NCBI RefSeq assembly: GCF_025996515.1
Contig: NZ_BLRH01000034.1
Coordinates: 868,001-932,000, forward strand
Origin: Rhizohabitans arisaemae
Lineage (GTDB): Bacteria > Actinomycetota > Actinomycetes > Streptosporangiales > Streptosporangiaceae
Reading direction: 5' to 3'
Length of the DNA stretch: 64,000 bases
Both the position numbers and the translations under genes were made by a program. Below are positions 15,946 to 24,762 of this stretch, in pieces (the stretch's first letter is position 1; each line of letters begins with the position of its first letter). The notes below the pieces were generated by a model. The model did no database searches, was not told the DNA's origin, and saw only the letters and a list, made by a program, of their open reading frames with translations.

Positions 15946-16659
15946 GCAGAAGGAGGGATCCTCCGATGGGCGATCATCGGAGTGGCCGCTCCTGCGAACG
16001 TGTCCCGCCAAGCGCTCATAGCGGGTTACCGCGTAAGGGCGCACCGTATGCTCCTCGACGTGTTCGTCCACCTTGCGGAGCAGAGGGTCGCGGTCGAAGT
16101 GCCGGTAGAGGCCCCGCGATTCGGGCCATTCGTGCACGAGGATCAGGGAGGCGCCGGGGTTCATGAAGGAGCGCAGCCGTCCGGACGCCGCGCGCAGCCG
16201 TGCGCCCCGCCCGACGTAGTAGAGCGTCTCGGCGCAGACGACCAGGTCGAACGTGCCGCCCGGCTCCTGGTTGAGGAAGTCGAGCGCCGCGAACCTCGCC
16301 TTTCCCACACGCCGGTCGCCGGCCGTGGCGCACGGCACGGCCGACGCCCGCCGGACCGCCCGCGCCGAGACGTCCACGCCGAGCACCTCCGCCTCTGGGT
16401 ACGCGCCGGCGACCCGGTGGGTGAAGCTCCCCTCGCTGCACCCCACGTCGAGGATCCTGTCGTACGGGCGTTCGGGGACGGACTTCAGCGTGACCTCGTA
16501 TTTGGTGATCTCGTAGGGGTCGACGGCGTACCGCCACGGGTCGGGGTTGCGGTGAAACCACTCGAAGTAGCTCCGGAGGAATCTCCCCTGGCCGGCCGGG
16601 GAGAGCAGGGACACCGTACGGAAGAACGTCCTGTGCAGGAACGCGGGGAGATCGGACAT
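15943..16659 (-). CDS. SAM-dependent methyltransferase, NodS-like
   Basis: Protein of 238 aa with a class I methyltransferase fold. Motif I is LDVGCSEGSFT near residue 68, the acidic loop is VLGVDVSARAV, and motif II is FDLVVCAETLYYVG. The lead-in NPDPWRYAVDPYEITKYEVT is typical of NodS-like enzymes, which methylate amino groups of sugars or small molecules; the substrate here is unknown. ATG 16659 is chosen to remove a Pro/Arg-rich extension. Its TAG stop overlaps the proposed promoter of the ThrRS leader, so it is upstream of, but not necessarily in, that operon. Confidence 0.83.
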   Translation of the reverse strand: MSDLPAFLHRTFFRTVSLLSPAGQGRFLRSYFEWFHRNPDPWRYAVDPYEITKYEVTLKSVPERPYDRILDVGCSEGSFTHRVAGAYPEAEVLGVDVSARAVRRASAVPCATAGDRRVGKARFAALDFLNQEPGGTFDLVVCAETLYYVGRGARLRAASGRLRSFMNPGASLILVHEWPESRGLYRHFDRDPLLRKVDEHVEEHTVRPYAVTRYERLAGHVRRSGHSDDRPSEDPSFC

Positions 16660-16822
16660 GACTTCAGCCTGCGGCCGGGCACGAACCCGATCTTCGCCCG
16701 CCGGAACGATCCTCCGCCGGGGTCCCGGGTACCGGTCCGCCGGCCGACGGGCCCGCGGTACCGGTCCGGCCACGGCCGGGACCGAGGTCACGCGTGGTCC
16801 CGCCCAGGACCGCGGTACCGGG

Positions 16823-17491
16823 TCAGCGTCCCCGCTCCCCCGGTCTCACCAAGCCGACCTCGTAGGCGATGATCACCGCTTGGGCCCGGTCGCGGACGCC
16901 GAGTTTGGCGAACAGATCGCTCACCCGGTTCTTCACCGTGGACAGGGAGAGCCCGACCTCGTCGGCGATCTGCCGGTTGGACAGGCCCCGCGCGATGAGC
17001 GTGAGCACCTCGCGCTCCCGGGCGGTGAGGTTCTCCAGTCCCTCGGGGACCGGCACGGGCTGGGAGCGCGCCGGCCGGACGAAGGTCCCGATGAGCCCGA
17101 CCAGCAGCCGGGGCGCCACCGCCGCGTCCCCCCGGTGCACGATCCTGACGCCTTCGACGAGCTCCTCCGGCGACACGTCCTTGGGCAGGAACCCCGACGC
17201 CCCGGCCCGGAGCGCGGCCACGACGTACTCCTCCAGGTCGAACGTGCTCAGGGCCAGCACCTTGGTGTCCGGCAGCTCCGCGACGATCCGCTCGGTGGCC
17301 GCGACCCCGTCCATGCCCGGCATGTGCAGGTCCATCAGGACGACGTCGGGCCGCAGCTCGTGGCTCCGCCGTACGGCCTCGTGCCCGTCGGCGGCCTCAC
17401 CCACGGCGGTCAGCCCCGGCTCGGTGCCGAGCAGCATGCGAAACCCGGCGCGTACCAGCACGTGGTCGTCGACGAGCAGGACTTTGATCAC
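16823..17491 (-). CDS. NarL/LuxR family response regulator
   Basis: Protein of 222 aa. The receiver domain (about 1-120) has acidic residues in LLVDDHVLV, phospho-acceptor Asp in VVLMDLHMPGMDG and Lys in FLPKDVSPEEL. The C-terminal LuxR-type helix-turn-helix is LTAREREVLTLIARGLSNRQ followed by IADEVGLSLSTVKNRV. GTG 17491 overlaps the kinase stop by four bases (GTGA), so the two are translationally coupled as one two-component system. The targets are unknown. Confidence 0.93.
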   Translation of the reverse strand: MIKVLLVDDHVLVRAGFRMLLGTEPGLTAVGEAADGHEAVRRSHELRPDVVLMDLHMPGMDGVAATERIVAELPDTKVLALSTFDLEEYVVAALRAGASGFLPKDVSPEELVEGVRIVHRGDAAVAPRLLVGLIGTFVRPARSQPVPVPEGLENLTAREREVLTLIARGLSNRQIADEVGLSLSTVKNRVSDLFAKLGVRDRAQAVIIAYEVGLVRPGERGR

Positions 17492-18645
17492 GACGCCTCC
17501 TCCGTCGGGATACGGGCGAACACCCGGAATCCCCCTTCCGGTCCGGGCCCCGCCCGCAGCTCCCCGCCGCACAGGGCCACCCGTTCGGCCATGCCCGCGA
17601 GCCCGAGCCCCAGGCCTCCGTCGCCCGCCTCCGGCCGGGTACGGCCCTCGTCGAGCACCTCGAGTTCGATCATGCCGGGCAGGTAGGCGAGCCGCACCCG
17701 GGAGGCGGCCCCGCCGGCGTGCTTGCGGGTGTTGGTGAGGGCCTCCTGCACGATCCGGTAGACCGCGTGGTCCACGGTCGTGGCCAGCCCGGCCACCTCA
17801 CCCGTGACCTCGATCGCCGCGTTGCCCGACTCCTCCACCAGCGCGGGCAGCCCCTCGACGCCGACACCCGCCTGGCTTTCCGCGGGTTCCCCGTCCGTGC
17901 GCAGCACATCGAGCATCTGCCGCATCTCGGCCATGGCCCGCCGAGCGGTGTCCTCACCGGTGAGCAGCGTCTCCTGAGCCCGTGCCGGATCGCTCGGGAT
18001 CGTCCGCCGGGCCACCCCCATGTAGAGATTGATCACACTGACATGATGGGCCACCACGTCGTGCAGCTCGCGCGCGATGCGCCGGCGCTCCAGCCGTACC
18101 GCCTCTGCGGCGATCTCCCGCCGTTCCCTGGCCGCGTCCTCCTCGGCCTGCCACCTGACCCGTTCCGCCTCCGCCTCCCTGCGCTCGGCCAGTTCCCTGC
18201 GGAGCCGCATGACGTACCCGGCGGTCAGCGGTGCCGCCGCGGACAGCACGACGACGAGTCCGGAGCCGGACCAGCCCGACTCCGGCAGGCTCGGAAGCAC
18301 CACGAGGTCGCCGAGCGCGACGCACAGCAGGGCGGCGAAGGCGACGGGCAACGGGGTGTGGCGGCCCACGCCGTACAGCGCGATGATCATCACACTGACG
18401 GGGCGGTCGCCTGGGCTCATCCAGGGACTCACCACGAACAGCGCCCCCGCGAGCACCGCCGTCAGGACGGGCCGCCGCCGGATGAACACCAGGGCGGCCC
18501 CGATGATCGCGACAAGGACGACCCCGGGGGTCGCCGGACCCTCCCCCGAACGGTAATTCCACTCCATCTCCAGCACCAGCAGGGCCAGCGCGACATCCCG
18601 CACCAGGGGATGCCGCACCCACCGGCGCACCGCCGCACGTGACAT
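17488..18645 (-). CDS. NarL-type sensor histidine kinase
   Basis: Membrane sensor kinase of 385 aa. The N-terminal half has four to six hydrophobic segments (VALALLVLEMEW to LTAGYVMRL) with almost no outside domain, so it probably senses a membrane event. A coiled Arg/Glu-rich stretch follows (ERREAEAERVRWQAEEDAAR). The HisKA_3 phospho-acceptor box is RRIARELHDVVAHHVSVI (His near residue 215), and the ATPase domain contains QEALTNTRKHA and GGLGLGLAGMAERV. It pairs with the overlapping response regulator. ATG 18645 is chosen to avoid a non-conserved N-terminal extension. Confidence 0.92.
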   Translation of the reverse strand: MSRAAVRRWVRHPLVRDVALALLVLEMEWNYRSGEGPATPGVVLVAIIGAALVFIRRRPVLTAVLAGALFVVSPWMSPGDRPVSVMIIALYGVGRHTPLPVAFAALLCVALGDLVVLPSLPESGWSGSGLVVVLSAAAPLTAGYVMRLRRELAERREAEAERVRWQAEEDAARERREIAAEAVRLERRRIARELHDVVAHHVSVINLYMGVARRTIPSDPARAQETLLTGEDTARRAMAEMRQMLDVLRTDGEPAESQAGVGVEGLPALVEESGNAAIEVTGEVAGLATTVDHAVYRIVQEALTNTRKHAGGAASRVRLAYLPGMIELEVLDEGRTRPEAGDGGLGLGLAGMAERVALCGGELRAGPGPEGGFRVFARIPTEEAS

Positions 18646-18710
18646 AGGCCCCAATTCACCACAGTGCCCGCCCGCAGGGCAATCCGATTCGGCCCTCGAC
18701 GGGGCGAACG

Positions 18711-19073
18711 TCAATCCGGTTCGGGTCCGTGCGTCCCCCACCCGGAGACGACGAGGTCACCGCCGAAGACCAGCACCTCGCACGAGGACTGTCCCGTCTG
18801 TTTGCGGTAGTGGATGACGACGGAGCCGACGCCGACGTAGACCCCGAGCAGCTGGAAGCGGAGCTGCGGATTGAGCCGCAGGCCCTCGGCCCAGTACGCG
18901 CGCAACGCCTCCTTGCCGCGGATCGTCCCGTCCGAACCGGCGATCAGCCGCGCCGCGATCGGCGAGCGGAACACCACGTCGTCCGCGTAGTGCCGCATGA
19001 TGCGATCGAGGTCCCGGGAGTTCCAGCCGGCCACCCACTCCTCGGCGAACCCCTGCGCGCGATCAAGATTCAT
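18711..19073 (-). CDS. SnoaL/NTF2-like protein
   Basis: Small cytosolic protein of 120 aa with the NTF2-like fold. It opens with FAEEWVAGWNSRDLDRIMRH, then YADDVVFRSP, and ends with a beta-rich part (VIHYRKQTGQSSCEVLVFG), as in proteins annotated nuclear transport factor 2 family. Some act on polyketides or steroids, others are scaffolds; no function can be assigned. ATG 19073 is preferred over TTG 19085. It stands between the two-component system and a divergent phosphotransferase gene. Confidence 0.78.
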   Translation of the reverse strand: MNLDRAQGFAEEWVAGWNSRDLDRIMRHYADDVVFRSPIAARLIAGSDGTIRGKEALRAYWAEGLRLNPQLRFQLLGVYVGVGSVVIHYRKQTGQSSCEVLVFGGDLVVSGWGTHGPEPD

Positions 19074-19306
19074 GGCCCCATTCAAGCATGATCAGAGTGA
19101 CCGCCGGACCGGCGGACCCAGGCGGGACGGGGGCGGGAGACCTCCCCGGTACGGCCTCCGCCCGCGGGCCCGCGCGAGGGGACGGGGCTGTTTCTCCTCG
19201 CAGCGGTCACGCCGCCCGATGCTCCCCGCAGGTACGGCGACGGCGCCACCTGGGGCCGTACCCGCCCGCTCTGAAGGCTCGGTACAGGCGGTCGGCCGGA
19301 AAACCG

Positions 19307-20212
19307 ATGGAGGACGAACACCGGGATTCGCAGACTGGGCCTGTGATCGACATTACCGCCGACCTTGTCCGTGCCCTGGTCTCCGAGCAGTTTCCCGAGT
19401 GGGGCGACCTTCCGGTCGAACCGGTCGCCCGGCAGGGCTGGGACAACCGGACCTTCCGGCTCGGCGATCGGCTGACGGTACGGCTGCCCAGCGCCGAAGG
19501 CTACGTCGCCGCCGTCGAGAAGGAAGACCTGTGCCTGCCGGTCCTGGCCAGGCACCTGCCGCTGCCCGTACCGGAGACGGTGGCGACCGGGCGGCCGGGA
19601 GCCGGTTACCCGTTTCCGTGGTCGGTGCGACGCTGGCTCCCCGGAGACCCCGTCGGGGCGGTGGCCGACCGAGCCGGGTTCGCCCGTGATCTCGGGGGTT
19701 TCCTGACGGCGCTCCGGGCGATCCCCACCCGAGGGGGTCCGGCCGGCGGGCGGCACTCCTTCTTCCGCGGCTGCCACCCCGGCGTCTACGGCGACGAGGT
19801 CGAACACGCCCTCGGCAGGCTCGGGGACGCCGTCGACGCCGACGCCTGCCGGGCGGTCTGGGCGAACGCCCTCACCTCGGCCTGGGCGTCGCCGCCGACG
19901 TGGTTCCACGGCGACGTCGCCGTCGGAAACCTCCTCTTCGCCGAAGGCCGGCTCTCGGCGGTCATCGACTTCGGCACCTGCGGGGTCGGGGACCCGGCCT
20001 GCGACCTCGTCATCGCCTGGACCTATTTCACCGGGGACGAGCGGAGTGTCTTCCGGGAAGCCGTCGGCCTCCCCGAAGACACCTGGCGGCGCGCACGCGG
20101 CTGGGCGCTGTGGAAGGCGCTCATCACCGTGGCCGACCTGCCGGAATTCGACCCCGAAGGTCCCCAGGTCCGGATTCTCCACCACGTCCTCGCCGATCCG
20201 GTCGCCGGATGA
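19307..20212 (+). CDS. Aminoglycoside phosphotransferase (APH) family protein
   Basis: Protein-kinase-fold phosphotransferase of 301 aa. The catalytic loop is HGDVAVGNLLF (H-G-D-x4-N), the metal-binding Asp is in VIDFGTCGVGDPACDL, and the N-terminal ATP region includes GWDNRTFRLGDRLTVRL. Members phosphorylate aminoglycosides, macrolides or ordinary metabolites; this branch (LRAIPTRGGPAGGRHSFFRG) is chromosomal and its substrate is unknown, so resistance should not be assumed. ATG 19307 and GTG 19343 are both possible. The gene is convergent with a DHFR-like gene, only 10 bases away. Confidence 0.85.
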   Translation: MEDEHRDSQTGPVIDITADLVRALVSEQFPEWGDLPVEPVARQGWDNRTFRLGDRLTVRLPSAEGYVAAVEKEDLCLPVLARHLPLPVPETVATGRPGAGYPFPWSVRRWLPGDPVGAVADRAGFARDLGGFLTALRAIPTRGGPAGGRHSFFRGCHPGVYGDEVEHALGRLGDAVDADACRAVWANALTSAWASPPTWFHGDVAVGNLLFAEGRLSAVIDFGTCGVGDPACDLVIAWTYFTGDERSVFREAVGLPEDTWRRARGWALWKALITVADLPEFDPEGPQVRILHHVLADPVAG

Positions 20213-20222
20213 CCCAGCCCTG

Positions 20223-20810
20223 TCATCGCCGGGAGAACCAGGTGACGACGACGCCGTTCGTGAACGACTCCCGCTCCGTCACCGTGAAGAGGGCCGGGTC
20301 GAACTTCATGTCGAACACCGGGACGCCGCCTCCCGCCACCACCGGATAGCTCTTGACGACAAGCTTGTCGATCTCGGGGAAGACCGCGCCCGCGAGCCGC
20401 CCCCCGCCGCAGAGCCAGATGTCCTTGCCCTCTTCCCGCTTGAGGGTCCGGACCAGGGTGAGCGGGTCGCCGGGGACCACCGTCACCTCCGGATCGGGAC
20501 TGGGCCCGAGCGTGCTCGACACCACGTACTGCCGCAGGTGCGCGTACGGGCTGGTGATGCCCGCGTCCAGTGCGGGACGGTAGGTGCCGAGCCCCATCAC
20601 CACGGTGTCGAAGGACTGATTGGGCACGTCCGCCAAGCCGTGCGACGCACGCGCGAAGGTGGGAAGGGTCTCGGGGTAGCGCCGGTTCATCCACGCGCTG
20701 TAGACGGCGGCCTGTTCCTCGCCGCCCAGCGGGAAGAAGTCGAACTCCCCGCCGGGACCGGCGATCCGGCCGTCGATCGTGACGCCGATGTAGTAGACGA
20801 GCTCTCGCAC
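20223..20810 (-). CDS. Dihydrofolate reductase family (RibD C-terminal domain) protein
   Basis: Protein of 195 aa related to the RibD C-terminal reductase domain. It starts YYIGVTIDGRIAGPGGEFDF and contains VVMGLGTYRP and IWLCGGGRLAGAVF, the NADPH-binding blocks. Such proteins are often called dihydrofolate reductases but probably reduce other pterin- or pyrimidine-like compounds. GTG 20810 has GGAG four bases upstream. The promoter region carries a 13-bp inverted repeat. Next to it lies a wrecked ECF42 sigma factor gene, a frequent neighbour type of this family. Confidence 0.85.
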   Translation of the reverse strand: MRELVYYIGVTIDGRIAGPGGEFDFFPLGGEEQAAVYSAWMNRRYPETLPTFARASHGLADVPNQSFDTVVMGLGTYRPALDAGITSPYAHLRQYVVSSTLGPSPDPEVTVVPGDPLTLVRTLKREEGKDIWLCGGGRLAGAVFPEIDKLVVKSYPVVAGGGVPVFDMKFDPALFTVTERESFTNGVVVTWFSRR

Positions 20811-20817
20811 ATCACTC

Positions 20818-20865
20818 CATTTGTAGTACTTTAATCGAGTCGGTTAGACCGTAGTACTACAAATG
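20818..20865. promoter_or_regulatory. 13-bp inverted repeat, probable operator
   Basis: CATTTGTAGTACT (20818-20830) and AGTACTACAAATG (20853-20865) are perfect inverted copies with 22 bases between them. Each arm holds TGTAGTA or TACTACA, the half-site seen in BlaI/MecI-type operators. It overlaps the promoter of the DHFR-like gene. No such regulator gene is adjacent. Confidence 0.55.
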
Positions 20866-20879
20866 AAGTGGTGTCAAGC

Positions 20880-21292
20880 GCTCCCAGGTGGCGCTCACCC
20901 TGCGCGCCGTCGGCGGGCTCACCACCGCCGAGGGGGCGCGGGCGTTCCTGGCCCCCGAGGCCCACGATGACGCCGCGGATCAGCCGTGCCAAGCAGCGGA
21001 TCAAGGCGGCGGGCGCGTCGTTCGCGATACCGCCTGCACAGGAGCGGGCCGAACGGCTCGGCGCGGTCCCGCACGTGCTCTACCTGATCTTCAACGAGGG
21101 CTACACCGCCGGATCCGGACCAGACCTGCACCGCGCCGAGCTCACCGGGGAGGCGATCCGGCTCACCCGGATGTTCCACCGGTCCCTGCCGGGTGACGGG
21201 GAGGTCGCCGGGCTTCTCGCGCTGATGCTGCTGACCGACGCCCGCCGCGCGGCCCGCACCACCCCGGACGGCGCCCTGGTCCCGCTCGCGGG
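20880..21292 (+). pseudogene. Broken ECF42-type sigma factor gene
   Basis: Contains QVALTLRAVGGLTTAEGARAFL and, in another frame, ISRAKQRIKAAG, then LGAVPHVLYLIFNEGYTAGS and GLLALMLLTDARRAARTTPD, hallmark blocks of ECF42/DUF6596 sigma factors. A single extra C near 20961-20963 (GAGGCCCACGATG instead of GAGGCCACGATG) breaks the frame. Region 2 (N-terminus) and the TPR-like C-terminus are missing. The remaining bases to 21356 show nothing. Confidence 0.85.
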
Positions 21293-21356
21293 CTCCACAC
21301 GGCTCGCCGCCGCAGGCGGAGCCAGGCCGGCCGCGGGCACTTCACACCGACGGTCG

Positions 21357-22139
21357 TCAGCCTTCCGACGGAGGCGACGCCTCCCAGGAGACGACCCACG
21401 TCCGCTTCCCGATCCGCACCGCCGCCTGGGGAGCCGAGCCCAGTGCCTCCCGGAGCGCCGTCGCCTCTTGCCCGCGGTACTCCACCACCCACGGGACGTC
21501 GGTCGGAAGGCCCGGGTCGGGGACGCTTTCAGGCCACTGCGCCTTCGGTAGTTCGTCGATCGCGTTCCTGTCCTCGTACAGCCGCACCGCGATCGGCGCG
21601 GTGAGGTCCGGCTCACCGGTGTCCCGGACCCGGCGGGTCAGCTCCCGGAGGCGGTCGACGGCGGTGACGATCGGCTTGTCCTGCTCCGTCGGCGTCCCGT
21701 TCAGCCGGACCCGGTGGACCTTCTTGCCGTCGGGATTCACCACGGTGATCTCGGCGGCGGGTTCGTGGCTCCCGGTGAAACGATCGATCGTGCCCTCCCG
21801 CCCCGCCAGCAGGGCGACGAGATCGGTTCGCAGCCCGTTCAGCTCGGCCGCGGGCAGCCGGACCGCGACCAGTTCCCTGCCGCGCCAGGTGACGGCCCGC
21901 CCGTCGGCGCCGACGGTCAGCCGGTCGTACTCGCCGCCGCACCCGTCCCCGTTCCCGCATCTGGAGAACCGGATCACCACGGTGGCCGGCGTCACGGTCA
22001 CCGGGGCGGTCCCGGAGATCCCGACGGTCGGACCGGCCCCGGCGTTTCCCGGCGGTCGGGCGGGCGGACCGGGGTCGGCGGGCCGGGAGCAGCCGACCAG
22101 CAGCAGAAGGAGGGCGATGGCCGCAAAGCGTTGGATCAT
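21357..22139 (-). CDS. Lipoprotein of unknown function
   Basis: Protein of 260 aa. ATG 22139 gives a lipoprotein signal MIQRFAAIALLLLLVGC with the lipobox Cys at residue 17, followed by a Pro/Gly-rich linker. The mature part (VTPATVVIRFSRCGNGDGCG, then DRLTVGADGRAVTWRG and later WVVEYRGQEATALREALGS) is beta-rich and resembles lipid-anchored outside-facing domains of actinomycetes with no known function. It should be anchored to the outer face of the cytoplasmic membrane. It is transcribed alone. Confidence 0.75.
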   Translation of the reverse strand: MIQRFAAIALLLLLVGCSRPADPGPPARPPGNAGAGPTVGISGTAPVTVTPATVVIRFSRCGNGDGCGGEYDRLTVGADGRAVTWRGRELVAVRLPAAELNGLRTDLVALLAGREGTIDRFTGSHEPAAEITVVNPDGKKVHRVRLNGTPTEQDKPIVTAVDRLRELTRRVRDTGEPDLTAPIAVRLYEDRNAIDELPKAQWPESVPDPGLPTDVPWVVEYRGQEATALREALGSAPQAAVRIGKRTWVVSWEASPPSEG

Positions 22140-22294
22140 GGCTTTGGAACAGGCCGACCGTACCCGCAATTCCCCCCTTATTCCGCCGGGCACGCGAAAA
22201 GGGCGGTCCAGAAACCCCGTAAGGGACCTGCAGAGCTGGTCGGAGCCCTTGTGGTTACCGAGGACTTACGGCTTCGCCGACCGTGGGCGGACAC

Positions 22295-22331
22295 GGGCCG
22301 GGCGACCCCCGTTCAGGGAGTCGCCCGGCCC
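22295..22331 (-). terminator. Terminator of the SDR-MFS-SnoaL operon
   Basis: GGGCCGGGCGAC and GTCGCCCGGCCC form a perfect 12-bp stem with a 13-base loop, 14 bases past the stop of the SnoaL-like gene. Confidence 0.75.
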
Positions 22332-22344
22332 GGCCCCGTCCTGG

Positions 22345-22758
22345 TCAGGCGTCCAGCACCCCGGTGTTCTGGCAGGCGACCAGGAGCCACCGCCCGTCCT
22401 CCTTGGCCATGACGTAGAGGGGGGTGTTCGGGTTGCCCACCGGCTCACCATCCGGAGTCCGGTACTGCGCCACTGCCTTGACGGCGGCCACATCGGGGCG
22501 GATGAACAGGATGTGCACCGGCTCGTAGGTGACCGTCGTGTCCCGCATCGCGCCGGGCAGGACCTTCCGGGTGAATTCCGCGATCTCATCGCGCCCGGTG
22601 AGTCGCTTGCCGTGGGCGGTCGTCCAGATCGCGTCGGACCGGAACAGGCCGATGAACTCTTCGGGGAGCTCGTTCCGCTGGAAGTGTTCGATGGCCGCGA
22701 CAACCTGCTTGATCGCGTCGATCTCGGCCTGGCGAGCGGTGTCCATGTAGATCATCAT
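22345..22758 (-). CDS. SgcJ/EcaC-type SnoaL-like protein
   Basis: Protein of about 137 aa of the NTF2-like SgcJ/EcaC family: IDAIKQVVAAIEHFQRNELP, then FIGLFRSDAIWTTAHGKRLT and GRDEIAEFTRKVLPG, with a C-terminal strand DGRWLLVACQNTGV. Family members occur in natural product clusters and in stress operons; no reaction is assured. The start may be ATG 22758, 22755 or 22746; AAGGA just upstream fits the later ones best. It lies eight bases after the MFS gene and is the last gene of a three-gene operon. Confidence 0.82.
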   Translation of the reverse strand: MMIYMDTARQAEIDAIKQVVAAIEHFQRNELPEEFIGLFRSDAIWTTAHGKRLTGRDEIAEFTRKVLPGAMRDTTVTYEPVHILFIRPDVAAVKAVAQYRTPDGEPVGNPNTPLYVMAKEDGRWLLVACQNTGVLDA

Positions 22759-22766
22759 TCCTTGTG

Positions 22767-23969
22767 CTAGTTGGAGCGGGCGGCGGAGCGGGTGTTCCAG
22801 ACCGCCAGAGAGGTGAGAGCGCTGAGCGCGGCGCCGAACCAGAGGACGGCGGCCAGGACCACGTTGTCGGCGATGAGGCCGCCGAACAGGGCCCCGAGCG
22901 CGATGGCCAGGTTGAACATGGAGGTGTTGAGGGCGGTGGCGGCCTCGGTGGAGTCCGGTGCGGCCTTGATGATCCATGTTTGCACGCCCACCGGGACGCC
23001 GCCGAAGGCCAGGCCCCAGAGGACCAGCAGGGCCACGCCGCCGACCGGGTGGCCGCCGACCAGCGGGAAGAGGGCCAGAACCGCGGCGAGCAGGACGCTG
23101 ATGCCGATGATGGTCTTGCGGATGTCGCGTCCGGCGATCGCACCGGTGATGAAGTTGCCGAGGATGCCGGCGCCACCGAAGGCGAAGAGGGCCGGACCGA
23201 TCATGCTCTGGTCGACGCCGGAGATGCCCTGCAGGATCGGACTGACGAAGGTGAAGGCGGCGAAGTGGCCGCTCACCAGCAGGAACGTCGCCAGGACACC
23301 GGCTCGGACGACAGGGTTGGCGAACTGCTCGGCCAGCGTGCGCAGCCGTACCGGCTCGGTGGCCGGCATCTTCGGCAGCAGCAGGAGCAGGGCGACGACC
23401 ACCAGGAGCCCGAGTCCGCCGAGGAGCCCGAAGGCGATGCGCCAGTCGGTGAGTTCGCCGATCAGGGTTCCCGCCGGTATCCCGAGGACGTTGGCGGCCG
23501 TGGCACCGCCGAAGGCGATGGCCGTGGCCTGCGGGATGTACCGCTCGGGCACCATGCGGACGGCGATGCCGGCGGCGAGCGCCCAGAACCCGCCGATCGC
23601 GATCCCGACCAGGAACCGCGAAGCCAGGAGCACCGCGAAGTTCGGCGCGACGGCGGACAACACGTTGGACGCGACCATCAGGGCGATCAAACCCAGCAGG
23701 ACGACACGGCGGTCCAAGCGCCTGATCACGACCGGCAGGATCGGCGCGGCGGCGGAGGCGACCAGGCCGGGCACGGTCACCATCAGTCCCGCCGCCCCCT
23801 CGGACACCCCCAGTGCCCCGCTGACCGAGGTCAGCAGGCCCACGGGCAACTGTTCGGCGGTCACCATGGAGAAGGTCCCCACCGCGACGGCCGCGACGGC
23901 GAACCACCTCCGCAACGGCACCCGGTCAACGGGGGAGGCAACGGCGACCGGTTCTCCGGTACGCGTCAT
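22767..23969 (-). CDS. MFS transporter, DHA1 drug-efflux type
   Basis: Inner-membrane exporter of 400 aa with about 12 hydrophobic segments. The motif-A-like loop is VIRRLDRRVVLLGLIALMV, and RFLVGIAIGGFWALAAGIAV is typical of the AraJ/YdhP group of drug:H+ antiporters. ATG 23969 follows GAGGAG at about eight bases; longer versions lack a good ribosome site. It is co-transcribed with an SDR gene upstream and a SnoaL-like gene downstream, and faces a divergent LysR gene, which probably regulates it. The substrate is unknown. Confidence 0.88.
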   Translation of the reverse strand: MTRTGEPVAVASPVDRVPLRRWFAVAAVAVGTFSMVTAEQLPVGLLTSVSGALGVSEGAAGLMVTVPGLVASAAAPILPVVIRRLDRRVVLLGLIALMVASNVLSAVAPNFAVLLASRFLVGIAIGGFWALAAGIAVRMVPERYIPQATAIAFGGATAANVLGIPAGTLIGELTDWRIAFGLLGGLGLLVVVALLLLLPKMPATEPVRLRTLAEQFANPVVRAGVLATFLLVSGHFAAFTFVSPILQGISGVDQSMIGPALFAFGGAGILGNFITGAIAGRDIRKTIIGISVLLAAVLALFPLVGGHPVGGVALLVLWGLAFGGVPVGVQTWIIKAAPDSTEAATALNTSMFNLAIALGALFGGLIADNVVLAAVLWFGAALSALTSLAVWNTRSAARSN

Positions 23970-24015
23970 GTCGATCACTCCTCGATAAATCGAAAAAAGG
24001 GGGATATTCGGTTGG

Positions 24016-24762
24016 TCAGAGGAGGCCGCCGTCGGCCCTGATCGTCTGACCGGAGACCCAGTCGGCGGTGTCACCGGCCAGCCAGCCGACCACCTGGGCG
24101 ATGTCCTCGGGCTGTCCGGCTCGGCCACGCGGACTCCGGGTCCGCGGTTCCGCCGGGTTCGCACCGGAGCGACAGGAGCCGGTCACCGGGCCGGGGGCGA
24201 CCGCGTTGACGGTGATCTCCCGTACGGCCAGTTCCTGGGCGGCCACCGGCACGAGCCGTTCCACCGCGGCCTTCGCCGCCGCGTACAGGCCGTACCGGCC
24301 GGGCATGGCCGAGGCGAGCGCGCTGGTCACCACCACGTACCGGCCGTGGTCCGCCAGATGCCGGGCGGATGCGCGCAGCGTGTTGAACACGCTGCGCGTG
24401 TTCAGGTCGATCAGCAGGTCGAAGTCCTCGTCGGTGTGCTGCGTCAGCGCCTTCCGCAGGACGGTCCCCACCGCGTGGACCACGATGTCGATCCTGCCGT
24501 GCCGGACGACCACCCCTTCGAACAGGGTGTTCACGTCGGCGGACCGGGTCGCGTCCGAGCGGACGGCCTCCGCGGTCACGCCGTACCCGTCCAAGGTCGA
24601 TAGGGTCCGCGCCGCGGCCTCCTCGCCGTGGGCGTAGCTGATCGTCACGGCGGCTCCGCGCATCGCGAGAAGCTCGGCGCAGGCCGCTCCCTGGCCTCGG
24701 CTGCCTCCGACCACCAAGGCGACCTTGCCCTCAAGATCGCGTGTTGGGTACGCAGGAGTCAT
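24016..24762 (-). CDS. SDR family oxidoreductase
   Basis: Classical short-chain dehydrogenase of 248 aa. The NAD(P) loop is VVGGSRGQG (Gly replaces the usual Thr of TGxxxGxG). The catalytic set is present: S in VVVTSALAS, and Y-x3-K in YGLYAAAKAAVE. It ends with DTADWVSGQTIRADGGLL as usual. The loop after APGPVTG (SCRSGANPAEPRTRSPRG) differs from the common form and may reflect an old frameshift pair; the frame is open. It is the first gene of the operon with the MFS exporter, divergent from LysR. Confidence 0.87.
   Translation of the reverse strand: MTPAYPTRDLEGKVALVVGGSRGQGAACAELLAMRGAAVTISYAHGEEAAARTLSTLDGYGVTAEAVRSDATRSADVNTLFEGVVVRHGRIDIVVHAVGTVLRKALTQHTDEDFDLLIDLNTRSVFNTLRASARHLADHGRYVVVTSALASAMPGRYGLYAAAKAAVERLVPVAAQELAVREITVNAVAPGPVTGSCRSGANPAEPRTRSPRGRAGQPEDIAQVVGWLAGDTADWVSGQTIRADGGLL

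Noticed and set aside
14602-16872. Very long open frame (about 750 codons) on the plus strand across the ThrRS and methyltransferase genes
   Set aside because: It is antisense to two clear genes and has the Val/Asp/Gly/Arg-rich composition produced by GC-rich third positions.
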